Shown one piece after another: positions 23,010-32,309 of a DNA stretch of 64,000 bases. The notes beneath the pieces were generated by a model. That model saw only the letters and a program-made list of their open reading frames with translations, did not search any database and was not told the DNA's origin. Positions within the stretch are counted from its first letter, which is position 1. Every line of letters begins with the position of its first letter. The stretch covers positions 62,001 through 126,000 of the forward strand of contig JADKKQ010000006.1 in assembly GCA_016720425.1 (NCBI GenBank), read 5' to 3'. This stretch comes from Betaproteobacteria bacterium. GTDB lineage: Bacteria; Pseudomonadota; Gammaproteobacteria; Burkholderiales; Casimicrobiaceae. The position numbers were made by a program, and so were the translations under genes.

Positions 23010-24248
23010 ATGGTCCATCTGTCGCGGTTGTTTTTGCTGTGCATCCTCGGCTGCGGGGGTCTGCTGCTCGCGCTGCCGGCGGCTGCCGCAGCCCCGGCCG
23101 GCAACGACACCTGCCTCATGTGTCACGCCGACAAGGACGCCAGGAACGGCCAGGGCCAGCCGATCGCCGTCGATCCCGCGCGCTTCAAGGCGTCGGTGCA
23201 CGGCGAAATGCAGCTGACCTGCGTGATGTGCCACGCCGATGTCGCCGACGGCAAGGTTCCGCACGCCGACAAGCTGAAGCCGGTCGACTGCAAGGGCTGC
23301 CACGAAAAGGCGGTGGCCGAGTACCGCGGCACCGTCCACGGCAAGGCGAGGGCCGACGGCAGGACGCTGGCCGCCTCGTGCACCGATTGCCACGGCACGC
23401 ACGACATCCGGCGCGCCAAGGATCCGGCGTCGCCGACCAACCACGTCAACCTCGAGGCGACCTGCTCGAAGTGCCACGGCAGCGACGCCTACGTCGAGAA
23501 GGCCAAGCTGCCCGGCGGCAACGTGGGCAGGCAGTACCACGACAGCGTCCACGGCAAGCTGCTGGCCGGCAAGGGGCCGGAGCGGCAGATGGGGCCGGAG
23601 TGCACCGACTGCCACGGCACGCACGACATCCGCGCCAAGGACGATCCGCAGAGCCGCGTCCACCGCGCCCGCGTGCCGGAAACCTGCGGCAGCTGCCACG
23701 ACGCGATCCGCGCCCAGTTCACCGGCGGTCAGCACGGCAAGTTGCGGCAGCAGGGGATGACCGGGGCGCCGGGCTGCAACGACTGCCACTCCGCGCACGA
23801 CATCCAGCGGCACGACCTGCCCCGGTTCCAGCTGGAGGCGATCAAGCAGTGCGGCAACTGCCACCAGGACTTCATCGCCACCTATCGCGACACGTTCCAC
23901 GGCAAGGTGACCAACCTGGGCTACACGCAGGTCGCGACCTGCGCCGCCTGCCACGGTGCGCACGAGATGCTGCCGGCGTCCGACCCCGCGTCGAAGGTGT
24001 CGGCGGGCAACCGGCTCAAGACCTGCCAGGCCTGCCACGCCGACGCCAGCGCGAGCTTCGCCAGCTGGGATCCGCACGCGAACAAGCACGACCGCGCGCG
24101 CAGCCCGCTGTACTACTGGGCGGCCCGGTTCATGGAGGTGCTGCTTATCGGCGTGTTCGGGTTCTTCGGCATCCACACGGTGTTCTGGTTCTACCGGTCG
24201 CTGCGGGTCAGGCTCGCCGCCGGCCGCCCACACGGGGAGAAGCGCTGA
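23010..24248 (+). CDS. Undecaheme c-type cytochrome with C-terminal membrane anchor
   Basis: 412 residues: signal peptide 1-28 (LFLLCILGCGGLLLALPAAAAA), then eleven CxxCH haem sites. In order they are CLMCH (Cys35), CVMCH, CKGCH, CTDCH, CSKCH, CTDCH, CGSCH, CNDCH, CGNCH, CAACH and CQACH. Repeated units such as CTDCHGTHDIR and DSVHGKLL show internal duplication. A membrane segment near 370-395 (FMEVLLIGVFGFFGIHTVFWFY) anchors it with a short basic cytoplasmic tail, so the haem domain is periplasmic. The start follows the weak site CGGGGAACATCG. Its stop overlaps the cytochrome b start (TGATG), implying one complex. Probable role: passing electrons between the membrane quinone pool and periplasmic acceptors. 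Confidence 0.88.
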   Translation: MVHLSRLFLLCILGCGGLLLALPAAAAAPAGNDTCLMCHADKDARNGQGQPIAVDPARFKASVHGEMQLTCVMCHADVADGKVPHADKLKPVDCKGCHEKAVAEYRGTVHGKARADGRTLAASCTDCHGTHDIRRAKDPASPTNHVNLEATCSKCHGSDAYVEKAKLPGGNVGRQYHDSVHGKLLAGKGPERQMGPECTDCHGTHDIRAKDDPQSRVHRARVPETCGSCHDAIRAQFTGGQHGKLRQQGMTGAPGCNDCHSAHDIQRHDLPRFQLEAIKQCGNCHQDFIATYRDTFHGKVTNLGYTQVATCAACHGAHEMLPASDPASKVSAGNRLKTCQACHADASASFASWDPHANKHDRARSPLYYWAARFMEVLLIGVFGFFGIHTVFWFYRSLRVRLAAGRPHGEKR

Positions 24249-25234
24249 TGTCCACGGCGGTCGAAGTCACCGGCGAGCAGCCGGATTCCGTCGCGGCGGT
24301 CGCGACGCAACGCTACTACCGGCGCTTCGCGCCGATCGAACGGGTGATGCACGCGCTGCTGATGCTCACTTTCGTCGGCTGTGCGCTGACGGGCATGCCG
24401 CTGCTCTTTTCCGACCAGGCCTGGGCGGCAGCGCTCGCCCGCCTCGTCGGCGGCTTCGAGACGACGACGCTGATCCACCACCTCTGCGCGGTGGTGATGA
24501 TCACGGTGTTCGTTGCCCACGTGATCCGGCTCTGCTACCGCGCGCTCGAGTCCGGCAACGCGCTCGGCATGCTCTGGGGGCAGGATTCGATGGTGCCGCA
24601 GCCGCAGGACATCGTCGACATCTGGCTGCACTTCAAGTGGTTCGTCGGCAAGGGTCCCCGGCCGCAGTTCGGGCGCTGGACCTACTGGGAGAAGTTCGAC
24701 TATTGGGCGGTGTTCTGGGGGATGTTCATCATCGGCGGTTCGGGGCTGCTGCTGTGGTTCCCGGTGTTCTTCGCCAACTTCCTCCCCGGCTGGATGTTCA
24801 ACATCGCGACGCTGGTTCACGGCGAGGAGGCGCTGCTCGCCGTCGGCTTCATCTTCACCTTCCACTTCTTCAACGGCCACCTGCGGCCCGAGAAGTTCCC
24901 GATGGACACGGTGATCTTCAGCGGCGTCATCCCCGAGCACGAGCTGGTCGACGAGCGGCCGGTCGAATACGCGCGCCTCGTCCGCGAGGGACGGCTGGAA
25001 GCGATCGCCGCGCCGGCGCCGGCACGCGGCGCGCTGCTCTTCGGCTGGGTCGTCGGCGGCACCGCGCTGGCACTGGGCGTGCTGACCGTCGTGCTGATCC
25101 TGTACAGCCTCGTTCTTTGGCGGCCCCGCGGGGGTCGGGGTCTCTTCGCGGCGGTGGGGCGGTCCCCGTTCCCTGCCGGGCCCCCGGGCCGCGTCGGTCC
25201 TCGCTCTTCCACCCGGCTCGCGACGATGACCTAA
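24248..25234 (+). CDS. Cytochrome b (b561 / formate dehydrogenase gamma-like) subunit
   Basis: 328 residues with about five membrane segments. Histidines are placed for two b haems (RVMHALLMLTFVGCALTG, LIHHLCAVVMITVFVAHVIRLCY, TLVHGEEALLAVGFIFTFHFFNGH). The pattern resembles di-haem quinone-reactive cytochromes b of formate dehydrogenase and of Geobacter Cbc-type complexes. It is translationally coupled to the 11-heme cytochrome. After the last membrane segment (VVLILYSLVLW) the C-terminus becomes an arginine/glycine/proline-rich tail of about 38 residues that looks non-homologous and may be read-through of GC-rich intergenic sequence. Confidence 0.85.
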   Translation: MSTAVEVTGEQPDSVAAVATQRYYRRFAPIERVMHALLMLTFVGCALTGMPLLFSDQAWAAALARLVGGFETTTLIHHLCAVVMITVFVAHVIRLCYRALESGNALGMLWGQDSMVPQPQDIVDIWLHFKWFVGKGPRPQFGRWTYWEKFDYWAVFWGMFIIGGSGLLLWFPVFFANFLPGWMFNIATLVHGEEALLAVGFIFTFHFFNGHLRPEKFPMDTVIFSGVIPEHELVDERPVEYARLVREGRLEAIAAPAPARGALLFGWVVGGTALALGVLTVVLILYSLVLWRPRGGRGLFAAVGRSPFPAGPPGRVGPRSSTRLATMT

Positions 25235-25338
25235 GTCCGACAGGCTGCTAGGGCAGAGGTATATACTTTGCCGGCGTCGCGGGGGCGCGTGCAAGCGCGG
25301 GCTCGGACGTCGGGGCAGGACACACGGAGGGACGCAGG

Positions 25339-26769
25339 ATGAGGATTCGAATGGGGCGCCGCCACCTGATGCTGGGCATGGCGACGACGCTGCTGGTCGG
25401 GCTGGTCGCCGCCGGGGTGCTCGCCGTCGGCGGCATCACCGCCTGGGAATACTCGAACAGCAACGCGTTCTGCACCAACATGTGCCACGCCGTGCATCCC
25501 GAGGAGCCCAAGGCGCACGCGCAGTCGAGCCACGGACGGGTCCAGTGCGTCGAGTGCCACATGGGCCGCCTCGGCACGCTGCACCTGATGGCGCTCAAGA
25601 TGACGCACGTCAACGAGCTGTGGGGGATGATCGTCGGCTACGAACGGCCCACGCACGGCCACACGATGCGCCCGGCGCGCGACAACTGCGAGGGCTGCCA
25701 CCTGCCGTCGCTGCGGCACTCGGACACCGTCCGCCTCAAGTTCCGCTACGCCGACGACCCGAAGAGCACCGAGACCCGCTACAAGCTCACGCTGCACACC
25801 GGCGCGGGCGAGGCGCGCGAAGGCAATTCCAAGGGCATCCACTGGCACGTCGCGCAGGACATGACCTACGGGGCGCTGGACGCGCAGAAGCAGAAGATCC
25901 CCTGGATCCAGGTCAAGGACGCCGACGGCAAGGTCCGGACCTGGTTCGACGCGACCGACGGCGTGTCGCGGCAGGACGCCGACAAGCTGCCGAAGCAGCG
26001 GCTCGAATGCGCCGACTGCCACAACGCGGTGGGCCACCCGTTCGCCAACCCGGCCGACAGCGTCGACCATGCGATCCAGGAAGGGGCGATCGACCGCAGC
26101 CTGCCGTCGATCAAGGCGCGTGCGCTGGCGATCATCGCGGCGGCCACGCCCGAAGTCGTTGCCGGCGACGAGCAGGCGCGCGGCGCGATCATCGACAAGC
26201 TGATCGCCGATGCCGCACCCAAGGGCGAGATGAAGCCCGAGGTCAAGGCCGCCGAGGCGAGCTTCGCCAAGGAGATGCGCCGGATCCTGCTCACCACCAG
26301 CTTCGCCGCCAAGGGGATCAGCTGGAAGTCGTTCCCCGACAACGCCGGGCACAAGAACTTCCCCGGCTGCTTCCGCTGCCACGACGGCAAGCACCTCGAC
26401 GCCAAGGGCGAGGCGATCCGGCTGCAGTGCACGCTCTGCCACGCGCTGCCCGAGGTGGTCCGCGAGGACGGCGCGCGCACCGTGGCGTCGACGGTCAGCC
26501 CCGACCTCGAGCCCCCGCCGTCGCATGCCGAGCCCAATTTCATGCACGACCACCGGTCGAAGATGGACAGCAGCTGCACGATGTGCCACGGCCCGATCAA
26601 GTTCGGCAAGGACGGCGGCGCGTTCTGCTCCAACCCGGCCTGCCATGGTCGCAAGTGGCCGAACATGAACCTCGATGCCGAAGCCGCGCCGCCGAACAAG
26701 GCCGCGCTGGCGGTGCCGCTGCCCGCGGCGCCGGCCGGTGGGGAGAGGGTCGCCGCCGCCGCGCGCTGA
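25339..26769 (+). CDS. NapC/NirT-like multiheme c-type cytochrome
   Basis: 476 residues. An uncleaved N-terminal membrane anchor (LMLGMATTLLVGLVAAGVLAVGG) is followed by eight haem-binding candidates: an expanded CTNMCH (CX3CH), then CVECH, CEGCH, CADCH, CFRCH, CTLCH and CTMCH, and finally CSNPACH (CX4CH). The first part resembles the quinol-oxidising NapC/NirT domain. The second half adds a soluble haem domain and an alanine/proline tail. ATG 25339 follows GGAGGGACGCAGG. It is 104 nt after the cytochrome b gene, with TATACT at 25262-25267 as a possible -10 of its own. Probably a third member of the same electron-transfer module. Confidence 0.85.
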   Translation: MRIRMGRRHLMLGMATTLLVGLVAAGVLAVGGITAWEYSNSNAFCTNMCHAVHPEEPKAHAQSSHGRVQCVECHMGRLGTLHLMALKMTHVNELWGMIVGYERPTHGHTMRPARDNCEGCHLPSLRHSDTVRLKFRYADDPKSTETRYKLTLHTGAGEAREGNSKGIHWHVAQDMTYGALDAQKQKIPWIQVKDADGKVRTWFDATDGVSRQDADKLPKQRLECADCHNAVGHPFANPADSVDHAIQEGAIDRSLPSIKARALAIIAAATPEVVAGDEQARGAIIDKLIADAAPKGEMKPEVKAAEASFAKEMRRILLTTSFAAKGISWKSFPDNAGHKNFPGCFRCHDGKHLDAKGEAIRLQCTLCHALPEVVREDGARTVASTVSPDLEPPPSHAEPNFMHDHRSKMDSSCTMCHGPIKFGKDGGAFCSNPACHGRKWPNMNLDAEAAPPNKAALAVPLPAAPAGGERVAAAAR

Positions 26770-26790
26770 TCCGCCGCGGTCGTACCACAC

Positions 26791-26818
26791 CGACGCCGCC
26801 CGGAGCGCTCCGGGCGGC
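26791..26818. terminator. Bidirectional hairpin between convergent cytochrome and cbbT genes
   Basis: A perfect 14-bp inverted repeat (ACGCCGCCCGGAGC and its complement) lies in the 102-nt gap between the two convergent stops. No strong T-tract follows on either side, so termination may need Rho or the stem alone. Confidence 0.6.
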
Positions 26819-26871
26819 GTTGCTATTGTGGCGAAGTTGCTGCGGTCCGCGAGCGCGCGGCGGTGCCGGCG

Positions 26872-28869
26872 TCAGCCGCCGCCGACGACCTCGCGCACCG
26901 CCGCGACGACCGCGTCGGCGGTGATGCCGAAGTGCGCGTACAGCGCCGGCGCGGGTGCCGACTCGCCGAAGCGCGCGATGCCGACGACGCGGCCCTCGCG
27001 GCCCACGTAGCGCCACCAGGTCTCGGGGTGGCCGGCCTCGACCGCGACCGCGGGCAGCGTCGCGGGCAGCACGCGGGCGCGGTAATCGGCACTCTGGCGC
27101 TCGAACGCGGCGGTGCAGGGCATCGACACCACGCGCACGGCGAGGCCCGACTCCTGCAGCCGCTGCTGCGCCTGCAGCGCCAGCGGCACTTCCGATCCGG
27201 TGGCGATGATGACCGCGCGGGGCGCGCCGCCGTCGGCCTCGGCCAGCACGTAGCCGCCGCGCGCCACGTCGCCGGCGTCGACGCGCGGCGCCTGCGCGAT
27301 GTTCTGCCGCGACAGCAGCAGCGCGCTCGGCCCGTCGCCACGCTCGACGGCGGCGGCCCAGGCGACCGCGGTCTCGTAGGCGTCGCCCGGCCGCCAGACG
27401 TCCAGGCCCGGAATGATCCGCAGCGCCGCCGCGTGCTCGACCGGCTGGTGGGTGGGGCCGTCCTCGCCGAGGCCGATGGAGTCGTGGGTGAACACGTAGA
27501 CGACGCGCTGGTGCATCAGCGCGCTCATCCGGATGGCGTTGCGCGCGTAGTCGGAGAACACCAGGAAGGTGCCGCCGTAGGGCAGCAGCCCGCCGTGCAG
27601 CGCCATGCCGTTCATCAGCGCGGCCATGCCGAACTCGCGGACGCCGTAGTGCAGGTAATTGCCGGCCGCCGACTCCGGGACGAAAGCGGCGGTCGACTTG
27701 GTGTCGGTGAGGTTGGAGCCGGTGAGGTCGGCCGAGCCGCCGACCATTTCCGGGATGCCGGCGGTGAGGATTTCCAGCGACTGCTGCGACGCCTTGCGGG
27801 TGGCGACCGGGGAGGCGACGGCGGCGGCCGCGGCGAGGAGTGCGGCCCGGGTCGCCGCCCAGTCCGCCGGCAGGCCCTGCGCCGTCCGCCGCTGGAACTC
27901 CGCGGCGTCGGCCGGGTGCGCGGCGGCGTAGGCGGCGAACAGCGACGCCCAAGTCGCCTGCTGCTGCGCGCCCTCGGCGCGGGCGTCCCACTGTGCGCGC
28001 ACCGCGGCCGGGATCTCGAACGCTGCGGCGGTCCACTGCAGCCGCTCGCGCGTCCGCGCCACTTCGTCGGCGCCCAGCGGCGCGCCGTGCACGTCGGCGG
28101 TGTCGGCCTTCCCGGGCGAGCCGAAGCCGATGTGGGTGCGGCAGAGGATCAGCGTGGGGCGCGTCGACTGCGACCGCGCGGTCCTGAGCGCGGCGTCGAT
28201 CGCCGCCGGGTCGTGGCCGTCGACGCCGGCGACGACGTTCCAGCCGTAGGCACGAAAGCGCGCCGCGGTGTCGTCGCGGAACCAGCCGCGCACTTCGCCG
28301 TCGATCGAGATGCCGTTGTCGTCGTAGAGCACCACCAGCTTGCCGAGGCCGAGGACGCCCGCGAGCGAGCACACCTCGTGCGACACGCCCTCCATCAGGC
28401 AGCCGTCGCCGACGAACGCGTAGGTGCGGTGATCGACGATCGACAGGCCCGGCTTGTTGAAGCGCTGCGCCAGCATCCGCTCGGCGAGCGCCATGCCGAC
28501 GGCGTTGGCGAGTCCCTGGCCCAGCGGCCCGGTGGTCGTTTCCACGCCCGGCGTGAGCCCGACCTCGGGGTGCCCCGGCGTCTTCGAGTGCAGTTGCCGG
28601 AAGTTCTTCAGCTCGTCGAGCGGCAGGTCGTAGCCGGACAGGTGCAGCAGCGCATAGAGCAGCATCGAGCCGTGGCCGTTGGACAGCACGAAGCGGTCGC
28701 GGTCGACCCAGTGCGGATCCGCCGGGTTGTGCCGCAGGTGCCGCTGCCAGAGCACCGTGGCGATGTCGGCCATGCCCATCGGCATGCCCGGGTGGCCGGA
28801 TTTCGCCTTCTCGACGGCGTCGATGGCAAGGAAGCGCAAGGCGTTGGCGGCAGGGGTGGATGTCGGCAT
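26872..28869 (-). CDS. cbbT: Transketolase of the cbb operon
   Basis: 665 residues, full length. Thiamine-diphosphate and substrate motifs are present: KSGHPGMPMGMADIA, GHGSMLLYALLH, GPLGQGLANAVGMA, FVGDGCLMEGVSHEV (GDG...N site), VREFGMAALMNG and HDSIGLGEDGPTHQP. It exchanges two-carbon units in ribulose-bisphosphate regeneration. It is the last gene of cbbL-S-X-F-P-T. A second transketolase at 54828-56855 is clearly homologous throughout; this copy presumably serves CO2 fixation and the other central metabolism. Confidence 0.95.
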   Translation of the reverse strand: MPTSTPAANALRFLAIDAVEKAKSGHPGMPMGMADIATVLWQRHLRHNPADPHWVDRDRFVLSNGHGSMLLYALLHLSGYDLPLDELKNFRQLHSKTPGHPEVGLTPGVETTTGPLGQGLANAVGMALAERMLAQRFNKPGLSIVDHRTYAFVGDGCLMEGVSHEVCSLAGVLGLGKLVVLYDDNGISIDGEVRGWFRDDTAARFRAYGWNVVAGVDGHDPAAIDAALRTARSQSTRPTLILCRTHIGFGSPGKADTADVHGAPLGADEVARTRERLQWTAAAFEIPAAVRAQWDARAEGAQQQATWASLFAAYAAAHPADAAEFQRRTAQGLPADWAATRAALLAAAAAVASPVATRKASQQSLEILTAGIPEMVGGSADLTGSNLTDTKSTAAFVPESAAGNYLHYGVREFGMAALMNGMALHGGLLPYGGTFLVFSDYARNAIRMSALMHQRVVYVFTHDSIGLGEDGPTHQPVEHAAALRIIPGLDVWRPGDAYETAVAWAAAVERGDGPSALLLSRQNIAQAPRVDAGDVARGGYVLAEADGGAPRAVIIATGSEVPLALQAQQRLQESGLAVRVVSMPCTAAFERQSADYRARVLPATLPAVAVEAGHPETWWRYVGREGRVVGIARFGESAPAPALYAHFGITADAVVAAVREVVGGG

Positions 28870-28907
28870 GGCGAAGGTCTCTCGGCAATCGTTCGGGTGG
28901 AGGCGCG

Positions 28908-29783
28908 CTACTGGGCGCGGCGCTTGATGTCCATCAGGCGCAGGATCAGCGGCGTGAAGATGAGCTGCATCGCGACGCCCATCTTGCCGCCCGGGCAGAC
29001 GATGGTGTTCGAGCGCGACATGAACGAATCGTGCAGCATCGACAGCAGGTAGGGGAAGTCGATCCCCTTCGGGTTGGCGAAGCGGATCACCAGCAGGCTC
29101 TCGTCGGCGGTGGGGATGTCCTGCGCGATGAACGGATTCGACGTGTCGACCACCGGGACGCGCTGGAAATTGACGTGGGTGCGCGCGAACTGCGGCACGA
29201 TGCAGTTCACGTAGTCGGGCATCCGGCGCAGGATGGTGTCGACCACCGCCTCCTGCGAATAGCCGCGCAGGTTCTTGTCGCGGTGCAGCTTCTGGATCCA
29301 CTCGAGATTGATGATGGGCACGACACCGACCAGCAGATCGGCGTGGCGGCCGACGTCGACGCCCTCGGCCTGCGCGGCACCGTGCAGGCCCTCGTAGAAC
29401 AGCAGGTCGGTGTTCTCGGGCAGGTCGGCCCAGGGCGTGAACGTCCCCGGGTCCTGCTTGTAGGGTGCGGCCTCCTCGGCGTCGTGCAGGTAGCGGCGCA
29501 CCTTGCCGCCGCCGGTCGCGCCGTAGGTCCTGAACAGCGCCTCGAGCTCCGCCAGCAGGTTGGCGTCGGCGCCGAAGTGGCTGAAGTTCTGGTTCCCCTT
29601 CTCCGCCGCCGCGGCAAGCTGCACGCGCATCTCCTTGCGGTCGTAGCGATGGAACGAGTCGCCCTCGATGAAGGCGGCGTTGAGCTTCTCGCGCCGGAAG
29701 ACGTGCTGGAAGGTGCGCATCACCGTGGTCGTGCCTGCGCCCGACGAGCCGGTGATCGCGATGATGGGGTGTCTGGCCGACAT
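28908..29783 (-). CDS. cbbP: Phosphoribulokinase
   Basis: 291 residues, the length of the bacterial class I enzyme. The P-loop is ITGSSGAGTTTVMRTF near the start. EGDSFHRYDRKEMR and YHAGLP-like positions are replaced here by FYEGLHGAAQAEGVDVGRHADLLVGVVP, typical of octameric proteobacterial CbbP. It makes ribulose-1,5-bisphosphate for RuBisCO. It lies 40 nt after cbbF and 38 nt before cbbT, in the same transcript. Confidence 0.95.
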   Translation of the reverse strand: MSARHPIIAITGSSGAGTTTVMRTFQHVFRREKLNAAFIEGDSFHRYDRKEMRVQLAAAAEKGNQNFSHFGADANLLAELEALFRTYGATGGGKVRRYLHDAEEAAPYKQDPGTFTPWADLPENTDLLFYEGLHGAAQAEGVDVGRHADLLVGVVPIINLEWIQKLHRDKNLRGYSQEAVVDTILRRMPDYVNCIVPQFARTHVNFQRVPVVDTSNPFIAQDIPTADESLLVIRFANPKGIDFPYLLSMLHDSFMSRSNTIVCPGGKMGVAMQLIFTPLILRLMDIKRRAQ

Positions 29784-29823
29784 GGCAGGTCCTCTGGCGT
29801 GATTGGGGACGACGCCGTCGCCC

Positions 29824-30903
29824 TCAGGCGGTGGCGTTGCGGTACAGCGACCGCTCGTTGAACAGCGGCGACGAGAACGGCTGGTCCTCGCCGCGGTCGT
29901 ACTCGGCGTGATAGCGCTCGAGCCGGGCGACCTCGTTGCGCGAGCCGAGGATCACCGGCACGCGCTGGTGCAGCGCCTCGGGCTTCACCTCCAGGATGCG
30001 GCCGCGCCCGGTCGACGCCGCGCCGCCGGCCTGCTCGATCAGCATCGCCATCGGGTTGGCCTCGTAGAGCAGCCGCAGCCGGCCCGGGCGCTTCGGGTCC
30101 TTGGTGTCCTTCGGGTACATGAACAGCCCGCCGCGCATCAGGATCCGGTGCACCTCGGCGACCATCGACGCGATCCAGCGCATGTTGAAGTCCTTTTCGC
30201 GATCGCCCGACTTCCCGGCCACGCACTCCTCGACGTAGCGCTTGACCGGCGGCTCCCAGAACCGCTGGTTCGACGCGTTGACGGCGAACTCGTGCGTGTC
30301 GGGCGCGATCGAGAGGTTCGGGTGGGTGAGGATGTAGGCGCCGATGTCGGGATCGAGCGTGAAGCCGTGCACGCCGGTGCCCAGCGTCAGCACGATCATC
30401 GCCGTCGGCCCGTAGAGCGCGTAGCCGGCGCAGACCTGCGCGGTGCCGGGCTGGAGGAAATCGGCGACCTGCGGATCGGTGACGCCCTCCGGGGCGCGCA
30501 GCACCGAGAAGATCGTGCCGACGGTGACGTTGACGTCGAGGTTCGACGAGCCGTCGAGCGGGTCGAAGACCAGCAGGTAGCGTCCGCGCGGGTAGATGTC
30601 CGGTATCGCGTAGGGCTCGTCCATCTCCTCGGACGCCATGCCGGCGAGGTAGCCGCCCCACTCGCAGCACTTCAGCATGATGTCGTTGCTGATCATGTCC
30701 AGCGGCTTCTGCTCCTCGCCCTGGACGTTGATGTTGCCGGTCGATCCGCGCGTGCCGGCGAGCGGGCCCTTGGCGACGGCGACGGCGATGTACTTGCACG
30801 CGGTCTGGATGTCGTTGACCAGCGCGATCAGTTCGGAACCGCCGGAGAGCTTGCGCTGCTCCTCGATGATGAACTTGGACAGCGTCGAGCGACGGTACGG
30901 CAT
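29824..30903 (-). CDS. cbbF: Fructose-1,6-bisphosphatase class I
   Basis: 359 residues. Class I FBPase motifs are the metal site VFDPLDGSSNLDVNVTVGTIFSVL, GYALYGPTAMIVLTLG and the substrate site RYVEECVAG ... GGLFMYPKDTKDPKRPGRLRLLYEANPMA. It removes the 1-phosphate of fructose (and possibly sedoheptulose) bisphosphate in the Calvin cycle and gluconeogenesis. The ATG lies 11 nt after the cbbX stop. Since the frame is single and clean, this operon copy is probably the working enzyme. Confidence 0.95.
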   Translation of the reverse strand: MPYRRSTLSKFIIEEQRKLSGGSELIALVNDIQTACKYIAVAVAKGPLAGTRGSTGNINVQGEEQKPLDMISNDIMLKCCEWGGYLAGMASEEMDEPYAIPDIYPRGRYLLVFDPLDGSSNLDVNVTVGTIFSVLRAPEGVTDPQVADFLQPGTAQVCAGYALYGPTAMIVLTLGTGVHGFTLDPDIGAYILTHPNLSIAPDTHEFAVNASNQRFWEPPVKRYVEECVAGKSGDREKDFNMRWIASMVAEVHRILMRGGLFMYPKDTKDPKRPGRLRLLYEANPMAMLIEQAGGAASTGRGRILEVKPEALHQRVPVILGSRNEVARLERYHAEYDRGEDQPFSSPLFNERSLYRNATA

Positions 30904-30914
30904 GGCGTTTTCCT

Positions 30915-31796
30915 TCAGGCGGCGTTGAACACCCGGCTCGCGCGAAGGTCGGCGGCCGAGAGCGTGGACAGCATCTCGCGCGTCACCGTGGCGCCGGAGG
31001 CGAACAGGCGGTTGGCCTGGCGCAGCCGGGCGCGGTCGAGCGCGTTGCGGACCGAGCGGGCGTTGGCGAAGTGCGGCTGGCGGCGACGCAGCGCGACGTA
31101 CTCGCGAAAGACCGCGAGCGCCTCGTCGTCGAAGCGGTAGTCCTGCTGCCCGAGCATCAACTCCGCGATCTGCACCAGCTCGTCGTCGTCGTAGTCCGGG
31201 AAGTCGATGTGGTGGGCGATCCGCGACGAGAAGCCGGGGTTGCTGCGGAAGAACGTGTCCATCCGGTCCTTGTAGCCGGCGAGGATCACCACCAGGTCGT
31301 CGCGCTGGTTCTCCATCACCTGCAGCAGGATCTCGATCGCCTCCTGCCCGTAGTCGCGCTCGTTCTCGGGGCGGTAGAGGTAGTAGGCCTCGTCGATGAA
31401 CAGCACGCCGCCCATCGCGCGCTTCAGCACTTCCTTGGTCTTCGGCGCGGTGTGGCCGATGTACTGGCCGACGAGGTCGTCGCGCGTCACCGACACCAGG
31501 TGGCCTTTGCGCACGTAGCCCAGCCGGTGCAGGATCTCGGCCATCCGCAGCGCGACGGTGGTCTTGCCGGTGCCGGGGTTGCCGGTGAAGCTCATGTGCA
31601 GCGACGGCGCGGCGCCGGTGAGCCCCAGCGACGCGCGCGCCTTGGAGACGATCAGGTACGCGGCGATCTCGCGGATCCGCTGCTTCACCGGGACGAGCCC
31701 GATCAGCTCGCGGTCGAGCTGGTCGAGCACCTCCTGCACGTTGGCTTCGCGCAGGAGCGCCTGGAGGTCGACGCCGGCAGGGTGGTCCATGGTCAT
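30915..31796 (-). CDS. cbbX: Red-type RuBisCO activase CbbX
   Basis: 293-residue AAA+ ATPase. Walker A is FTGNPGTGKTTVALRMA, Walker B is GGVLFIDEAYYL, and the pore-loop region is YIGHTAPKTKEVL. In red-type systems CbbX forms a hexamer that tugs the RuBisCO large-subunit C-terminus to release inhibitory sugar phosphates. ATG 31796 (MTMDHPAG) was chosen; a second ATG at 31790 is possible, and an upstream TTG is less likely. It directly follows cbbS. Confidence 0.95.
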   Translation of the reverse strand: MTMDHPAGVDLQALLREANVQEVLDQLDRELIGLVPVKQRIREIAAYLIVSKARASLGLTGAAPSLHMSFTGNPGTGKTTVALRMAEILHRLGYVRKGHLVSVTRDDLVGQYIGHTAPKTKEVLKRAMGGVLFIDEAYYLYRPENERDYGQEAIEILLQVMENQRDDLVVILAGYKDRMDTFFRSNPGFSSRIAHHIDFPDYDDDELVQIAELMLGQQDYRFDDEALAVFREYVALRRRQPHFANARSVRNALDRARLRQANRLFASGATVTREMLSTLSAADLRASRVFNAA

Positions 31797-31878
31797 TGGC
31801 AAGGGGTGCGGGCCGGCTGGGATTCGCGGCTACAGCCGCTCCCACAAGTTCCCTGGCCCACGCGGTCGCGTTGCCGGA

Positions 31879-32298
31879 TCACCGGTAGCGCCGGCCGGCC
31901 GGCTGGTCGGCGGCGTAGCCGCGGGTCGTGTAGCGGATGTTGCGCCCGCCCGTTTCCTGCCGCACCAGCGCGAAGCCCGGCTCGTCGGCGGGGCGATGGA
32001 CGATGAAGGACAGCACCATCGACTCCACGCCGCGCGTCGAGTCGAAGGCGTTGACCTTGATGTAGTGGCCGGGGTGCGCCTTGCGGCAGGCGTTGACCTC
32101 GAACAGCACCGCGGCGCCGTCCTTCAGGTCGAACATCGGCAGCCCCCACATGTCCCAGTAGGTGTTGCGCGGGTGCGCGTCGTCGGTGTGCTCGACCGAG
32201 CAGGCCCAGCCGCGCGACAGCGCGTAGTCGACCTGGGCGCGGATCTCCGCGTCGGTGAGGTCGGGAAGAAACGAAAAGGCTCCTTGGGTGATGCGCAT
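31879..32298 (-). CDS. cbbS: RuBisCO small subunit, red type
   Basis: 139 residues, with the conserved start MRITQGAFSFLPDLTDAEI and the YWDMWGLPMFDL segment. It has the roughly 30-residue C-terminal extension (RQETGGRNIRYTTRGYA) characteristic of form IC/ID small subunits, which forms a beta-barrel in the central channel of the L8S8 complex. It lies 11 nt after cbbL, co-translated. Confidence 0.96.
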   Translation of the reverse strand: MRITQGAFSFLPDLTDAEIRAQVDYALSRGWACSVEHTDDAHPRNTYWDMWGLPMFDLKDGAAVLFEVNACRKAHPGHYIKVNAFDSTRGVESMVLSFIVHRPADEPGFALVRQETGGRNIRYTTRGYAADQPAGRRYR

Positions 32299-32309
32299 GG
32301 TCGTGATCC

